Assembly (NCBI GenBank): GCA_963674475.2
Contig: CAXXFQ010000024.1
Span: 558,001-622,000, forward strand
Direction: 5' to 3'
Source of the DNA: CAXXFQ01 sp963674475
Lineage (GTDB): Bacteria > Planctomycetota > Planctomycetia > Pirellulales > Thermoguttaceae
Length of the DNA: 64,000 nt
Positions 1-8,376 of the stretch are shown here, one piece after another. Each line of letters begins with the position of its first letter. The first letter of the stretch is position 1. A model generated the notes under the pieces. It saw only the letters and a program-made list of their open reading frames with translations. It was not told the DNA's origin and did not search any database. Both the position numbers and the translations under genes were made by a program.

Positions 1-434
1 AGGATCGTCTCATGGGCTGTCCAGTCTCGCTGGTCCAGCGCGGTCTCGCTCCCCTCAAAACCTCCGTAAAGGGCCACGTTGTTTAGAAGAGAAAAACTGG
101 CTGTCCGGGCGTTTTCTGCTTCGAGAAGTTTGGCCGGCTTGTACGTTCCTTCGGCGATCCAGATCTGATTGATGTCGTTGGTGGCAATCTCATCGGCATT
201 GAGCAATTCGGCCCGGTCGAGTGCCGATTGAAGATCGCCATAAGCCGATTCCCAAGCTAGGCCGTTTCCCCCTGCCAAAACATCGGCGTCGACGTGCAAC
301 ACGGAAAGCATCCGGCGGTCTTCGAGCGGTTCGAGCCGAAGACGATGTTGACGGCTGGCCAGGTCGCCAAGTCGTGCGAGTTTATCCCTATTTTTTCGCG
401 AACGCCGGTCCGTGGTTTTTTTACAGAACGACAT
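1..434 (-). CDS. N-terminal part of a secreted beta-helix (Pmp-like) protein, cut by the window edge
   Basis: The minus-strand frame is open from an ATG at 434 to the left edge, so at least 144 codons are visible. The N-terminus is basic and is followed by the planctomycete export motif LEPLEDRRML (about residues 34-43). Next comes LHVDADVLAGGNGLAWESAY, and then a stretch ending in LLNNVALYGGFEGSETAL. This layout matches residues ~30-130 of the 2019-residue protein at 29850-35909, so the two are paralogues. In such proteins this section precedes a right-handed beta-helix, and an exported surface or matrix protein is expected. The start is the only ATG ahead of the motif in this frame. The C-terminus, and any dockerin or anchor, lie outside the window. 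Confidence 0.8.
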   Translation of the reverse strand, partial: MSFCKKTTDRRSRKNRDKLARLGDLASRQHRLRLEPLEDRRMLSVLHVDADVLAGGNGLAWESAYGDLQSALDRAELLNADEIATNDINQIWIAEGTYKPAKLLEAENARTASFSLLNNVALYGGFEGSETALDQRDWTAHETI

Positions 435-745
435 GGTTGCTTCTGCCCCTGCCACTTTCTTGTGACGTCTATTGTGCCATTTCGATCTATCCCGTTTTCT
501 GCAACCCGGCACTTCGAACCGGGCGTCTCAAGCAAGGCCGCTTGCGCAACGGTGTCGTATGGAGTGTGAAATGGCCTTGACCATCTATTTCAACAACACC
601 AAGGGAGACAATTTTATTCTAACAGACCAGAAAGGATATCGCAATCGATCTATTTTAAAAGAAGGGGTAGATTGAGGAAGGAATTCTCGCTCTTTTCGCG
701 TATAACGGTATCGCAAGAGTCCAAGAAACCGTCCACTCCCCCCTA
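435..745. other. intergenic, no gene seen
   Basis: This is upstream sequence of the leftmost gene. Small ORFs here overlap each other in conflicting frames and have no recognisable motif or ribosome binding site. The right end, just before 746, carries a short tract (around 723-745) that recurs near 10083, next to another fragment of the same transposase, so it is probably the outer end of that element. Confidence 0.5.
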
Positions 746-1242
746 CCCCGCCTTCCGCTCGTACCAGCTCAAAACGCCTCCAAGCTGCTCGTGTCGGACG
801 AGCTCGCCAAGCTCAAGCGTCTCGACTTCCTCCCGTGTCGCTTCGTCGAAGTTCGGCGGAAGGAGCCGTGAGCCACAGCGGGCAATAGCGTGCGGCCTGA
901 TCCGCTTTGGGAAATTTTCCAGAGCGTAAAAGGACGCACGCCTCCGGCAGTCGGTCCTACCGACCCGCGATGGGGTCGCAGGTAGTCGTAGTAATCGAGG
1001 TATTCGGTTAGGATGTGCCGGAGGTGGTTTTCACCGAAGACGAGGAATCGGTCAAGGCATTCCCGTTTGATCGACCCGATGAATCGCTCGCAGTGGGCGT
1101 TCATGTTCGGCGAACGCGGCGGGATCTTTATGGTTTTAAGACCTCCCGACCGGAGCGTTTTGAGGAACTTTTTGCAGAACTTGGTGTCCATGTCATGGAT
1201 GAGATAGCGAGGAGCAACAGCGAATTCGTCGCAGACGACAAC
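746..1242 (-). pseudogene. transposase remnant, integrase (rve) core, copy 1
   Basis: A minus-strand frame encodes the end of a DDE integrase-type transposase: PRYLIHDMDTKFCKKF, then IKIPPRSPNMNAHCERFIGS and EYLDYYDYLRPHRG, with the final acidic region DPNMNAHCERF-E-like typical of rve proteins. The 5' part of the gene is missing beyond 1242. After RPHRG the frame is broken by the P85 palindrome at 862-954. The true C-terminus then resumes in another frame (PPNFDEATREEVE, ending in LSWYERKAG at 746). A second copy lies at 36770-37610 and a short C-terminal piece at 10086-10170. It is non-functional. Confidence 0.8.
862..954 (-). repeat. P85 palindromic repeat, copy 1
   Basis: An ~85-90 bp unit inserted in the transposase remnant between the codons for RPHRG and PPNFDEA. 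Its ends contain inverted GCGTGCG/CGCACGC arms, with a central tract like AAAATTTCCCAAAGCGG. The same unit occurs at 5689-5779, 8919-9008, 36885-36966 and 40657-40748. This copy is most similar to the one at 36885-36966, which sits at the same point of the sister transposase. Confidence 0.65.
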
Positions 1243-1353
1243 CCTCTTGTTGAATGATTACGGAATTTATACAGGATTTACAGAATGACAGGATCTCTTT
1301 TTCGGCCAAGAAAATTGAACGTAAGGAATGTTAGTCTGGTCGCTTGCGACTGG

Positions 1354-2001
1354 TTAACCAGCTGGGCAAACCAATTTCCAGGAATAGAGCAGAGTCAACA
1401 CTATCGCGTAAACGGTGATGGCGTAATACCAGCGTCCGCCAAACTTAGGCGTTTTAATCGGGGCAACGTTGAGAGCCGATAGCGCCATCAGGAAAACGTA
1501 GAGAGCTGCGAGGAAAACCGCAGAGCTAATCAGTCCATCAAAGAGAAAGAAAAAGGTCAAGAAGATCACGTTGTTATCGAGTGCCAAACCCCAGTAGGTT
1601 GATTTATCGACTAAGCCAAAGACGTTAAAATAGCTTAGCCGAATAACACTACATGCGACAATGACAAAGGCTCCGGGGAGGTACCAGGGGCTGAAATTGC
1701 CATAGCTCAACAGGATAACCGCGGGACAGACCCCAAAACTGACAATATCGATTAGCGAGTCGAGCTGAGCACCAAATTCTCCCTGTTCTTTAGTTCGATC
1801 TTTCATGCGACGGGCAATGATGCCATCGCTCCAGTCAAAAAAAACCGCCCAGAGTAAGCCAATCATTGCAGCAGGGAAATTGCCCAGAAAAGCAAAATAG
1901 ATAGCAAGTATGGCTGCAAGGAGTCCGGCCAAAGAACAGAGGTTCGGCAGATCCTTCGCGTAGCAAAGTATGGCTTTGGGAGTCGCAGGAGATTCTTTCA
2001 T
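1354..2001 (-). CDS. CDP-alcohol phosphatidyltransferase (PssA-like)
   Basis: A 215-residue integral membrane protein with the CDP-alcohol phosphotransferase signature: D56-W-S-D59-G60-I-I-A-R, then GAQLDSLIDIVSFG, giving the metal-binding Asp set DxxDGxxAR...GxxxDxxxD. The LDSLIDIVSFGVCPA stretch resembles phosphatidylserine synthases (PssA type) more than phosphatidylglycerophosphate synthases. About five to six hydrophobic segments follow. The family moves a phospho-alcohol from a CDP carrier to an acceptor alcohol in the cytoplasmic membrane. It is the last gene of a minus-strand trio with a PLP enzyme (2138-3256) and a nucleotidyltransferase (3515-4402), which suggests that the CDP-activated group is made by its neighbours. 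Its start lies 9 nt after a 143-bp leader that also precedes the PLP gene. The actual substrate is unknown. Confidence 0.85.
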   Translation of the reverse strand: MKESPATPKAILCYAKDLPNLCSLAGLLAAILAIYFAFLGNFPAAMIGLLWAVFFDWSDGIIARRMKDRTKEQGEFGAQLDSLIDIVSFGVCPAVILLSYGNFSPWYLPGAFVIVACSVIRLSYFNVFGLVDKSTYWGLALDNNVIFLTFFFLFDGLISSAVFLAALYVFLMALSALNVAPIKTPKFGGRWYYAITVYAIVLTLLYSWKLVCPAG

Positions 2002-2010
2002 GATGTTTTT

Positions 2011-2153
2011 TTGGTAAGGACAGAAAATTTGAAATCAACTCGGGTGTCACGTGCAATCGGTAGAGTAAGCTTTATTCTTGCCTTGCACGGCTTTCCCCGC
2101 TTGCATGCTTTTACTGATAGCCACCTTGGGTCGCAACTTATCTGGCCAGAGCA
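2011..2153 (-). repeat. duplicated leader, copy 1 (before the CDP-alcohol transferase)
   Basis: About 143 bp, roughly 80% identical by eye to 3284-3426. On the transcribed minus strand it starts with the last codons and stop of the PLP gene (CTCTGGCCAGATAA) and ends just before the CDP-alcohol transferase start. Both copies keep the complementary segments CGTGCAA and TTGCACG about 26 nt apart, which could form a 7-bp RNA stem. It is either a duplicated structured leader or a scar of gene duplication. Confidence 0.7.
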
Positions 2154-3256
2154 ATACTCGAATCGATAATGGCACTTAAGGCCTCAGTCACTATGCGATT
2201 TTCAGCCTGAGTACGGCTGGAAATGCGGAGGTAGCGGTCCGATTCAGGCATGGTCTTACCCTGGCAGTGCTTGATGTAGATATTGTGTTCGACAAACAAT
2301 CTTCGGGCCACCTCGGGGCCGGAAGGTGCGTGGTCGGGAAGACGGCAGAAGATGTAGTTGGCATCAGGCTGATAGACCGACAGTCCACTGATGGCACGGA
2401 GATCCAGATAAAATTGATCTCGGTCCGCCCGAACTCGATCGCAACTGGCAAGGAACTCCTGTTGGTATTCCGGCGCATGAACCAGAAAAGTTTCAGCAAA
2501 GCCGTTGAGGTTCCAGATATGTAGTCCTTGACGAACCTGATCGGCGAACAGCGAGTTGGCGGTCAGCATATAACCGATACGTAGACCGCAGATGCCATAA
2601 GCCTTACTCATGCTCTTGAAGATCGCAAGATTCGGATACTTCTCGATATCCCTTTCCAGAGTTTCCCGATCACGATCCTTCGCGAAATCGATGAAAGATT
2701 CATCGACGATGAGCATGCAGTCATACGCAGCCAGCTTTTCCAGTAGGCGGATCAGATCGGCTTTCGGCACCAGCAGTGAAGTCGGATTGTTTGGCGACAC
2801 CACCACCGCAATGTCAGCCTTGCAGCGGATAGCCTCTGCCGCAAATTTATCCACGTCCAATTGGAAGGAAGGAGCCTCGAGCGCAAACTCGATAACGTTT
2901 TCGGTCGGGGCTGCATTGGCGTATTCGTTGAACGACGGAACCGGAACGATAAGCTTCTTGGCAAGATGGCCGGAGACGATCTTAATCAGCTCTGCTGCCC
3001 CATTTCCCACCACAATCCGTTCCGGCGGTTGATCGATGAGCGTGCCCACTAGCCCGGCCAGGACGTCTTGAGCTACAGGGTAATTTAGCACTAATTCATG
3101 AATCTGGCTCGTTAATTTTTCAAAGAAACGCTCTGGCGGAAAATAGAGATTATAAAGATAGGCGTGGTCGACAAAGGCATATCGCCAATACCCACCATGC
3201 TGGCATTCAATGGCTTCAAATTGTTGTTCTTTGGCACCGTTATTCTGCTTGATCAT
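2138..3256 (-). CDS. PLP-dependent class I/II aminotransferase or decarboxylase, HisC/CobD-like
   Basis: A 372-residue fold-type I PLP enzyme. Visible motifs are GNGAAELI (residues ~94-101, phosphate loop), SPNNPTS (~154-160), IVDESF with D185, and the Schiff-base lysine K218 in SMSKAYGICGLRIGY. The early HGG (residues 20-22) recalls CobD, the threonine-phosphate decarboxylase. HisC-type histidinol-phosphate aminotransferases share the rest. Placed between a sugar-1-phosphate/choline-phosphate-type nucleotidyltransferase and a CDP-alcohol phosphatidyltransferase, it probably makes an amino-alcohol phosphate or aminophosphonate headgroup. One option is decarboxylation of an amino-acid phosphate, as CobD-like enzymes do; another is transamination to 2-aminoethylphosphonate. 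A role in histidine synthesis is unlikely because no his gene is nearby. The exact reaction is inferred. Confidence 0.8.
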   Translation of the reverse strand: MIKQNNGAKEQQFEAIECQHGGYWRYAFVDHAYLYNLYFPPERFFEKLTSQIHELVLNYPVAQDVLAGLVGTLIDQPPERIVVGNGAAELIKIVSGHLAKKLIVPVPSFNEYANAAPTENVIEFALEAPSFQLDVDKFAAEAIRCKADIAVVVSPNNPTSLLVPKADLIRLLEKLAAYDCMLIVDESFIDFAKDRDRETLERDIEKYPNLAIFKSMSKAYGICGLRIGYMLTANSLFADQVRQGLHIWNLNGFAETFLVHAPEYQQEFLASCDRVRADRDQFYLDLRAISGLSVYQPDANYIFCRLPDHAPSGPEVARRLFVEHNIYIKHCQGKTMPESDRYLRISSRTQAENRIVTEALSAIIDSSIALAR

Positions 3257-3283
3257 GTTTTATTCTTACTGCTTCCAACGTTA

Positions 3284-3426
3284 TTGGTAAGGACAGGAAA
3301 TTTACAATCAACTTTGTTATCACGTGCAACCGGTGGAATAAGCCTTATTCTTGCCTTGCACGGCTTTCCCTGCTTGCACGCAATTTGATGATAGCCAGGG
3401 CAGATCGCCATTTATCTGGCCAGAGC
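3284..3426 (-). repeat. duplicated leader, copy 2 (before the PLP gene)
   Basis: Second copy of the unit at 2011-2153, lying in the gap between the nucleotidyltransferase stop and the PLP start. It still begins with the PLP-gene 3' end (GCTCTGGCCAGATAA), although no PLP gene precedes it here. This points to an ancestral tandem duplication followed by deletion. The CGTGCAA/TTGCACG pair is kept. Confidence 0.7.
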
Positions 3427-3514
3427 GTTAAAGGGATGATGAGGGGCGTATAGGTTTACCCAATGCGCTGTACTTTTTTGTCTTGACCGCATTCAGGGAG
3501 CTGGTGCCGGGCTT

Positions 3515-4402
3515 TTACATGTTGACTAACTTCAGAGAACTGACGCTAGTAGACTTCCGAAGCGGGGACAGACTCTTTCGTACATTAACCTGGAGCGGGG
3601 AAGGCCTGGAGAACATTTTCTCAGCTACGATGAGGTCCTCAATGGTGTCAATCTCATACCAGCGATTGGCATCAAAGAAAACCGGAGCAAAGGTGAGGTT
3701 CCCCTCAGCGACCATCTCGGCCAAAACGGACTCATAATACCCTTTCACCTTCCTTTCGGAAATGTGTCGATCAAGTCGTTCCCAGACCAATTGCCAAGTG
3801 TTGCGGGAGAAACTGTAGAGGTTTACGGTCTTGAAATGACTGGCTTCATTGCGGTTCACTGTGCCGAGCAAAAAGGCATCAAGCTGTTGCCGCTCATTGA
3901 GCGTTACCATCGTGCCGTTCATCCACGGCAGCAGTTTGGAAATAGCGATCCTGTTTGGTTGGAGCATCGGCTTAAGCATCGCCGCTTGAAACACTAGATC
4001 ACTTTCAATCAAGAGAAAAGATTCGTCAACCACCTTTCTTGCAAGCCACAGCGAGTAGATATTGTTGGTTGTCCGGTAGTGCGGACTGACAACGTAATCG
4101 ATCTGCAGGTTGTCCGACCATGCGTCGAGGAATTCACGAATGCGATGTTCCATGTAGCCCACAACGACAACAAGCCGCTTAAAGCCCGCTTGACAGAGGC
4201 AGCGAACCTGTCGTTCCAGGATCGGTATCCCGTCGACCTCCGTGAGGCACTTCGGCGCATTATCAGTTAAAGGCTGGAGTCGACTTCCTGTACCGGCCGC
4301 AAGAAGTACTGCCGTGGTAACGGAATTGGGTGAACGGTCGCAATGGTTAATTTCCATGATTATGGTGATGGGTTCTTTCTTTTTTGCAAAAGGAGTGGCC
4401 AT
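3515..4402 (-). CDS. NTP transferase, phosphocholine/phosphonate cytidylyltransferase-like
   Basis: A 295-residue sugar-nucleotidyltransferase fold. The nucleotide loop is clear near residues 31-53 (AVLLAAGTGSRLQPLTD, then PKCL). It is followed by YRTTNNIYSLWLA and IESDLVF, where the Asp is the expected metal ligand, and later WYEIDTIEDL. This pattern fits LicC/PntC-type enzymes, which transfer CMP to phosphocholine or aminophosphonates, as well as hexose-1-phosphate transferases. It is the first gene of the minus-strand trio, so it likely charges the product of the PLP enzyme for the CDP-alcohol transferase. An internal ATG at 4357, just before the domain, is an alternative start. The upstream ATG has a GAAGG-like site and was kept. 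The substrate is not proven. Confidence 0.8.
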   Translation of the reverse strand: MATPFAKKKEPITIIMEINHCDRSPNSVTTAVLLAAGTGSRLQPLTDNAPKCLTEVDGIPILERQVRCLCQAGFKRLVVVVGYMEHRIREFLDAWSDNLQIDYVVSPHYRTTNNIYSLWLARKVVDESFLLIESDLVFQAAMLKPMLQPNRIAISKLLPWMNGTMVTLNERQQLDAFLLGTVNRNEASHFKTVNLYSFSRNTWQLVWERLDRHISERKVKGYYESVLAEMVAEGNLTFAPVFFDANRWYEIDTIEDLIVAEKMFSRPSPLQVNVRKSLSPLRKSTSVSSLKLVNM

Positions 4403-4591
4403 GGTTGATAGGCCTAACCTTCGCTCAATAAGCGTGTTCTTTCGTGAAGATGTGAATATTATCTATTTTTAATACCAATTCCCTCACGGGTTATGAAACG
4501 GTTCTGTGAGCGCACACCCCAACGCGGAATGCGCAAGCAACGCACTGCTGTCCACACGGAACTTCGTCCTTTGACTTATACTTTAGTCAAA

Positions 4592-4612
4592 AACTCCGTT
4601 TCTTACGGAGTT
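4592..4612. terminator. possible hairpin or terminator
   Basis: A perfect 8-bp inverted repeat AACTCCGT-TTCTT-ACGGAGTT flanked by A-rich and T-rich bases (AAA before, TTTATCTT after). It is short and has no long U tract, and no gene ends next to it, so the role is uncertain. Confidence 0.3.
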
Positions 4613-4992
4613 TATCTTCACTAATTAGAGTAGTGAAGCATATCGCGTTTCCTATCCGAAAAGGTACAACGCAACGTCGGCAAGCTCATTTTCAGAAGCC
4701 TCGACGACAATCGCCGTCGGGTTGCTTGCCATGATCGTTCCCTAAGTTAAGGGCTTTTTGCTCTGGCAAAAAAAATTAAACGCTAAGTGTTAAATTTTTG
4801 CGACTAGGGCAATAAAGCAATCACTTACACGTCATCCACGGCTGCTTTGTCTAATTTTAGCAAGCACTGCCGGGCAATGGATGTGTGTTTCTTTCCCAGT
4901 TACCAAAAGATGGACGCAATCGCCTCACAATGGTCTCTCCGAATTTGCTCAATGCAGTTGTCGTCCAGCAACAAAATTATCGAGGAGATTCC

Positions 4993-5157
4993 ATGCCTTC
5001 CCAACCCCAAGAGAGTGTCAACGCTGAAGCCTTGCTAAATAACGGGGAGATGAAAGGTCTGTGTACTGTGAGAGGTCGGGGTATCCATGCAGATCCTATT
5101 TGTCTTAGTCAATTCCAGGTTGCGGTAATACCAACCGGAGTTCCATGTTTTCTATAA
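4993..5157 (+). CDS. possible small protein (54 aa)
   Basis: ATG at 4993 is preceded by GAGGAG six bases upstream, a strong Shine-Dalgarno match. The 54-residue product starts MPSQPQESVNAEALLNNGEM and has no recognisable domain or membrane segment. It stands alone in a gene-poor 1.2-kb stretch. It could be a genuine small protein or the start of a decayed gene. The only support is the ribosome binding site. Confidence 0.25.
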   Translation: MPSQPQESVNAEALLNNGEMKGLCTVRGRGIHADPICLSQFQVAVIPTGVPCFL

Positions 5158-5590
5158 GTTGAGAACATGGCGGTAAACTCGCTGTCGGCTGCAACCGGCG
5201 ATGACTAAAGAATGGATAGCCCCGCTGTACCCACCCCAATGGTGAGAATCTGGTATTGCAAAAGCAAGATTCATTATACAACTTTCGAATGGATTAACAA
5301 GCCCCCCCCATGCCGAGGGTGGCGTTCTGACGATCTATCTCTCTTTTTCCAGCTCCTTCTATTGACCGATCGAAATCCTTCGCAGCATCGCGATGAGATG
5401 GTTTATTTCACGTGAATCAGAAACAAACGAAACCTAAAAAAATAGATAGGGCTTTTTGCGTCGCGGAGCCGATGCGAAAAGCCTTTTGCACTTGGCGTTT
5501 CGCCTTGGGCGGTGCACCTGAGTGAGAGGTGGCGGTTGGACTAGACTGAGCGGCTGTATGATGGAAGGGCCTGTTCGGAGTTTGGCACAA

Positions 5591-5687
5591 AACGTTGTAC
5601 CAATATGGGCACCCTATTTGCAGACCTCTCTCTAAGTTTTTTGCATAAAGACTTAGGGAGGCACGGCATCGGTCTACGGAACCGAAG
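5591..5687 (+). repeat. R350 repeat, 3' fragment (copy E)
   Basis: The last ~100 bp of the R350 unit (from GTTGTACCAATATGGG to GGTCTACGGAACCGAAGG), as seen at the ends of the copies at 9330-9657, 36283-36607 and 41068-41398. Here it abuts a P85 palindrome directly. Confidence 0.65.
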
Positions 5688-5688
5688 G

Positions 5689-5779
5689 CCGACTGCCGGA
5701 GGCGTGCATGATTTTTCGCGATAGAAAATTTCCCAAAGCGGCTCAAGACGCACGCTATCGCCCACCGTGAAATCGCGGT
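5689..5779 (+). repeat. P85 palindromic repeat, copy 2
   Basis: P85 unit between an R350 fragment and a broken IS3 orfB. It reads GACTGCCGGAGGCGTGC at one end and GACGCACGCTATCGCCC near the other. The orfB reading frame (…LLDRDFTVG) runs straight into it, so the element or the junction truncated the transposase. Confidence 0.65.
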
Positions 5780-6579
5780 CGAGGAGGTTCTCGGCGATGG
5801 GCAGATCGTGGTCCGAATCGGTGGTGCACGGAACGAACCTGCGAGGCGGCAATCGCACGCAGACCCTTTTTAAAGGGCTTTTCGCACCATCTCTTTGCCT
5901 CACTCAATCTCGTCTTCGTTGAGTTCTTCGTGCACTTTCCGATAGTCGACCGAGCCGTGGTTCTCCTCGAAGACGTGTTTCGCCTCGGCCGCGATCCGCT
6001 CGGCGCGCAGAGCCGTTCTGCTCGACTTCGCTTGCTTCCATTGATAATATCCGCTTCGCGAAACGTCGAGCGTGTCGCCTAGATTTATGACGCCATAGGA
6101 GTCGGAATGTTTTTTGATCCAGGCGTACTTCACAGCGACTCCTTCGCAAAGTACGCCGCCGCTTTTTTTTGTCGAGGGCGGCATTGACAATGAACCCTTC
6201 CACGCTCGAAAGCCCTATGCGTGGGTCGTTAGCCATGCCGATATCAAGAAATTTCGTTTTCGATTCGCAAGCGGCGGTTTTCTTCGCGAATCGCCCGGTA
6301 TTCGTCGGCCTCGCGTCGACAGCGTTTCGTCTTCATTCAACTCGCCAGAGTCGCGAAACGCCTTGATCCAGACGCCGATCGAGTTGGCCGCGACGGGCGA
6401 GCCGTCGAGCCGCCTCGGCCATGAAATAGCCCTGTTTGACGACGAGTTCGGCCGGGGAGAAGCTTGAAATCCTTGCCGTAACGTTTTTGCTTAGCCATGA
6501 TGGACACGCTCCTTTCAAGAGTAAAATAGCACACGCATTTTCCCGCATGCCCCGTGTCCGTCATCCGTAGGGCACCTCA
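5780..6579 (-). pseudogene. IS3-family element remnant (orfA and start of orfB)
   Basis: The left end TGAGGTGCCCTACGGATGAC (reading leftwards from 6579) has the TGA...TCA end typical of IS3 elements. OrfA starts at 6498 with MAKQKRYGKDFK, frameshifts early, then continues as VKQGYFMAEAARRL and AIREENRRLRIENEI, a HTH plus leucine-zipper pattern. OrfB starts near 6132 (KYAWIKKHSDSYGV, RSGYYQWK) and reaches RRFVPCTTDSDHDLPIAENL and LLDRDFTVG before it is cut by P85 at 5779, so the DDE domain is lost. A ~83-bp palindromic insert (6172-6254) splits orfA just before its last codons. Copies of the 5' end occur at 8748 and 40487. Confidence 0.8.
6172..6254. repeat. short P113-like palindrome inserted in IS3 orfA
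   Basis: The insert begins GAGGGCGGCATTGACAATGA and ends CATGCCGATATCAAG, matching both ends of the P113 family but without the central hairpin. Removing it rejoins orfA codons for ENEI with a lysine/alanine-rich end and YFAKESL, as expected for an IS3 OrfA C-terminus. The arms CCACGC and GCGTGG pair. This is direct evidence that a P113-type unit can insert into other DNA. Confidence 0.65.
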
Positions 6580-6747
6580 CGGCGTCAAGTTCGGGGCACA
6601 TAGCGTTGCTCACGGGGTGCGGAAAACTGCTAATTATTTCAACTCACACCCATCACGAACGATTGACACAACCAGAGTTAATGGTTTTCTATCTCAAGTG
6701 GGAATTGAGTCCCCTGCGAAAGTGCTGCCGAAAGTCCCTGGGCCACT

Positions 6748-8376
6748 TCAGCGTGCTGTTACAAAAATGGCAGTGTCAGGACGACCTTTGCCTGAGTAGA
6801 ATGCTAGGTAATGTGCGCCTTTGATCTTGGTGGCATTTACGTTGCCCGCATGGTACGTGACCTGACTCCCGGTGGCGACAGTCTCGGAAGCGGGCCAGTT
6901 GAGCGGGTTGTCGAAGACGCTGTCTGGATTGACGACTCGACATCGAAGGATACCCCTGCCACGATGGTAGTAGTAGTTGCTGAGCAAACCGGTTTCGGTG
7001 TCAAGGATCAAGCTTGGCGTGGAGGCAAAGACATCGCTGATATTTGTTTGTTTGCGCGTCCACGTTGAACCGTAGTCATTTGATACCATCTGGAATTGAG
7101 ATCGCGTTGAGGACGTGCTCCCCAGCTCTGTCCGTGCGATTGCAAGTATTCTGCCATTGCCGAGATAGACAGCGGATGGTTCTGTTGGCCACTGTGATTT
7201 GGTCAGCTTGGATTCGATGGTAGTCTGTGTCCAGGTTGCGCCATTGTCACTGCTGGTCAGTGTGCCCCAAGAGTGGCTTGGTCCATTGTCATTGTAGGGA
7301 CCTGCGAACCACAATGCCATGAGTCCGACCTTGGGGACTGCGAAGACATCGGTGATCTGCACGGGGGTCACGGCGAGCTTCGGTGTTGCCACGAGCGTCC
7401 ACGTCATACCATCCGTGGTGCGGTAGAGGTCGTGGTGCCACCCCTTTCCGATTCGTCGCACCCAGAGGAACATAGCCCCGGAGGAATCCAGCCCCTTCCC
7501 GACGGCGACCTCGCCATAGCCTGGCGTGTTGGCGACAACCGTTTCTTTCGCCCATGTTTTTCCGTTGTCCGTGGATGTGCGTGCGTAAACAGCGCGGGCA
7601 TCTTCATCGATTGAGTGCCCCGAGCCTCGACTATACACGCAGACCAGCTTCTTGCCGATGGCCTGAATCATGGGCCACGAGTTGTAGCCGCTCACATTCT
7701 GCACGACATGTGGCTTCGGAGGAGCGACGAGCGGCGTCACTTTGACCATTGCCAGACCGGTAGGGCGGGTGAATGTATCGGCGGGATCGCCAGGCTCCCG
7801 CTGAATACGCACACTCAGGGGTGCGTTCGGGTCCACTTCGTAGTAGGATTCCAGAACGATAGTCCGGGTGTAAAACGGTGCGGTAGAGAGTACTGTTCGT
7901 ACGGGTCTGCTCCGAACATACCGGGACGTGAAGGCGGCATCCTCCACCATCTGCGACAGGTGGACTCTATAGACATCCTCATAGTTGGGTTTTGTCTCCT
8001 TATCCGTCGTGGTCACGATGATCTCGATCTTCACGGCGGCGCATTCGCCGGGAAGGCCTGTTACGAGTCCGGTGACAGACTGTCCAACAGTGCTACCCGA
8101 CAATGACCACACCGGAATGTGCGTCGAGCCGCTTGACATGAGCACTAGCGAAGGTCGTCCCGTTGCAATTGACATGTTATTCGCGCTCAGGCAGATCGGG
8201 GAGTCCGCCCACCTGTCGGAAATCAGTTTCCCAGTTTTCGATATCGTCGCAGAGGACTGCGAGGGCTGTTTAGCCTGTGTGTCTGATTCGCTCCGGCATT
8301 CGTTAACAATCACGAAAAGAGTCAGTATCGGGATGAGAATAAGGAATTTCATGGTTTTCGACAAAAGGGTGGGCAT
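6748..8376 (-). CDS. secreted BNR/sialidase-like beta-propeller protein
   Basis: 542 residues with an N-terminal hydrophobic signal (from MKFLILIPILTLFVIV). Four Asp-box (BNR) motifs are visible in the second half: STDNGKTW, TTDGMTW, SSDNGATW and SNDYGSTW, the hallmark of six-bladed sialidase-type propellers. The first ~200 residues form another extracytoplasmic domain without a recognised motif. Many planctomycete proteins of this type act on or bind sulfated or sialylated glycans, but the catalytic Arg triad of true sialidases cannot be assigned by eye. Hydrolase activity is therefore uncertain. The start at 8376 has GAGG six bases upstream; an ATG 24 bp downstream would leave a tighter signal peptide. 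It stands alone between IS remnants, with no clear operon partner. Confidence 0.75.
   Translation of the reverse strand: MPTLLSKTMKFLILIPILTLFVIVNECRSESDTQAKQPSQSSATISKTGKLISDRWADSPICLSANNMSIATGRPSLVLMSSGSTHIPVWSLSGSTVGQSVTGLVTGLPGECAAVKIEIIVTTTDKETKPNYEDVYRVHLSQMVEDAAFTSRYVRSRPVRTVLSTAPFYTRTIVLESYYEVDPNAPLSVRIQREPGDPADTFTRPTGLAMVKVTPLVAPPKPHVVQNVSGYNSWPMIQAIGKKLVCVYSRGSGHSIDEDARAVYARTSTDNGKTWAKETVVANTPGYGEVAVGKGLDSSGAMFLWVRRIGKGWHHDLYRTTDGMTWTLVATPKLAVTPVQITDVFAVPKVGLMALWFAGPYNDNGPSHSWGTLTSSDNGATWTQTTIESKLTKSQWPTEPSAVYLGNGRILAIARTELGSTSSTRSQFQMVSNDYGSTWTRKQTNISDVFASTPSLILDTETGLLSNYYYHRGRGILRCRVVNPDSVFDNPLNWPASETVATGSQVTYHAGNVNATKIKGAHYLAFYSGKGRPDTAIFVTAR

Larger units (their letters stand above)
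4403..5590. other. long intergenic region, no confident gene
   Basis: About 1.2 kb upstream of the headgroup trio. It holds one hairpin (4592-4612) and one small ORF with a good ribosome binding site (4993-5157, listed separately). No protein motif is recognisable. A hairpin-forming motif near 5450-5482 (GCCGATGCGAAAAGCC) recurs near 63961 and marks the approach to the IS scrap that starts at 5591. Confidence 0.5.

Noticed and set aside
862..954. P85 as an integron attC site
   Set aside because: It lacks the GTTRRRY and RYYYAAC core sites and no integron integrase is present.
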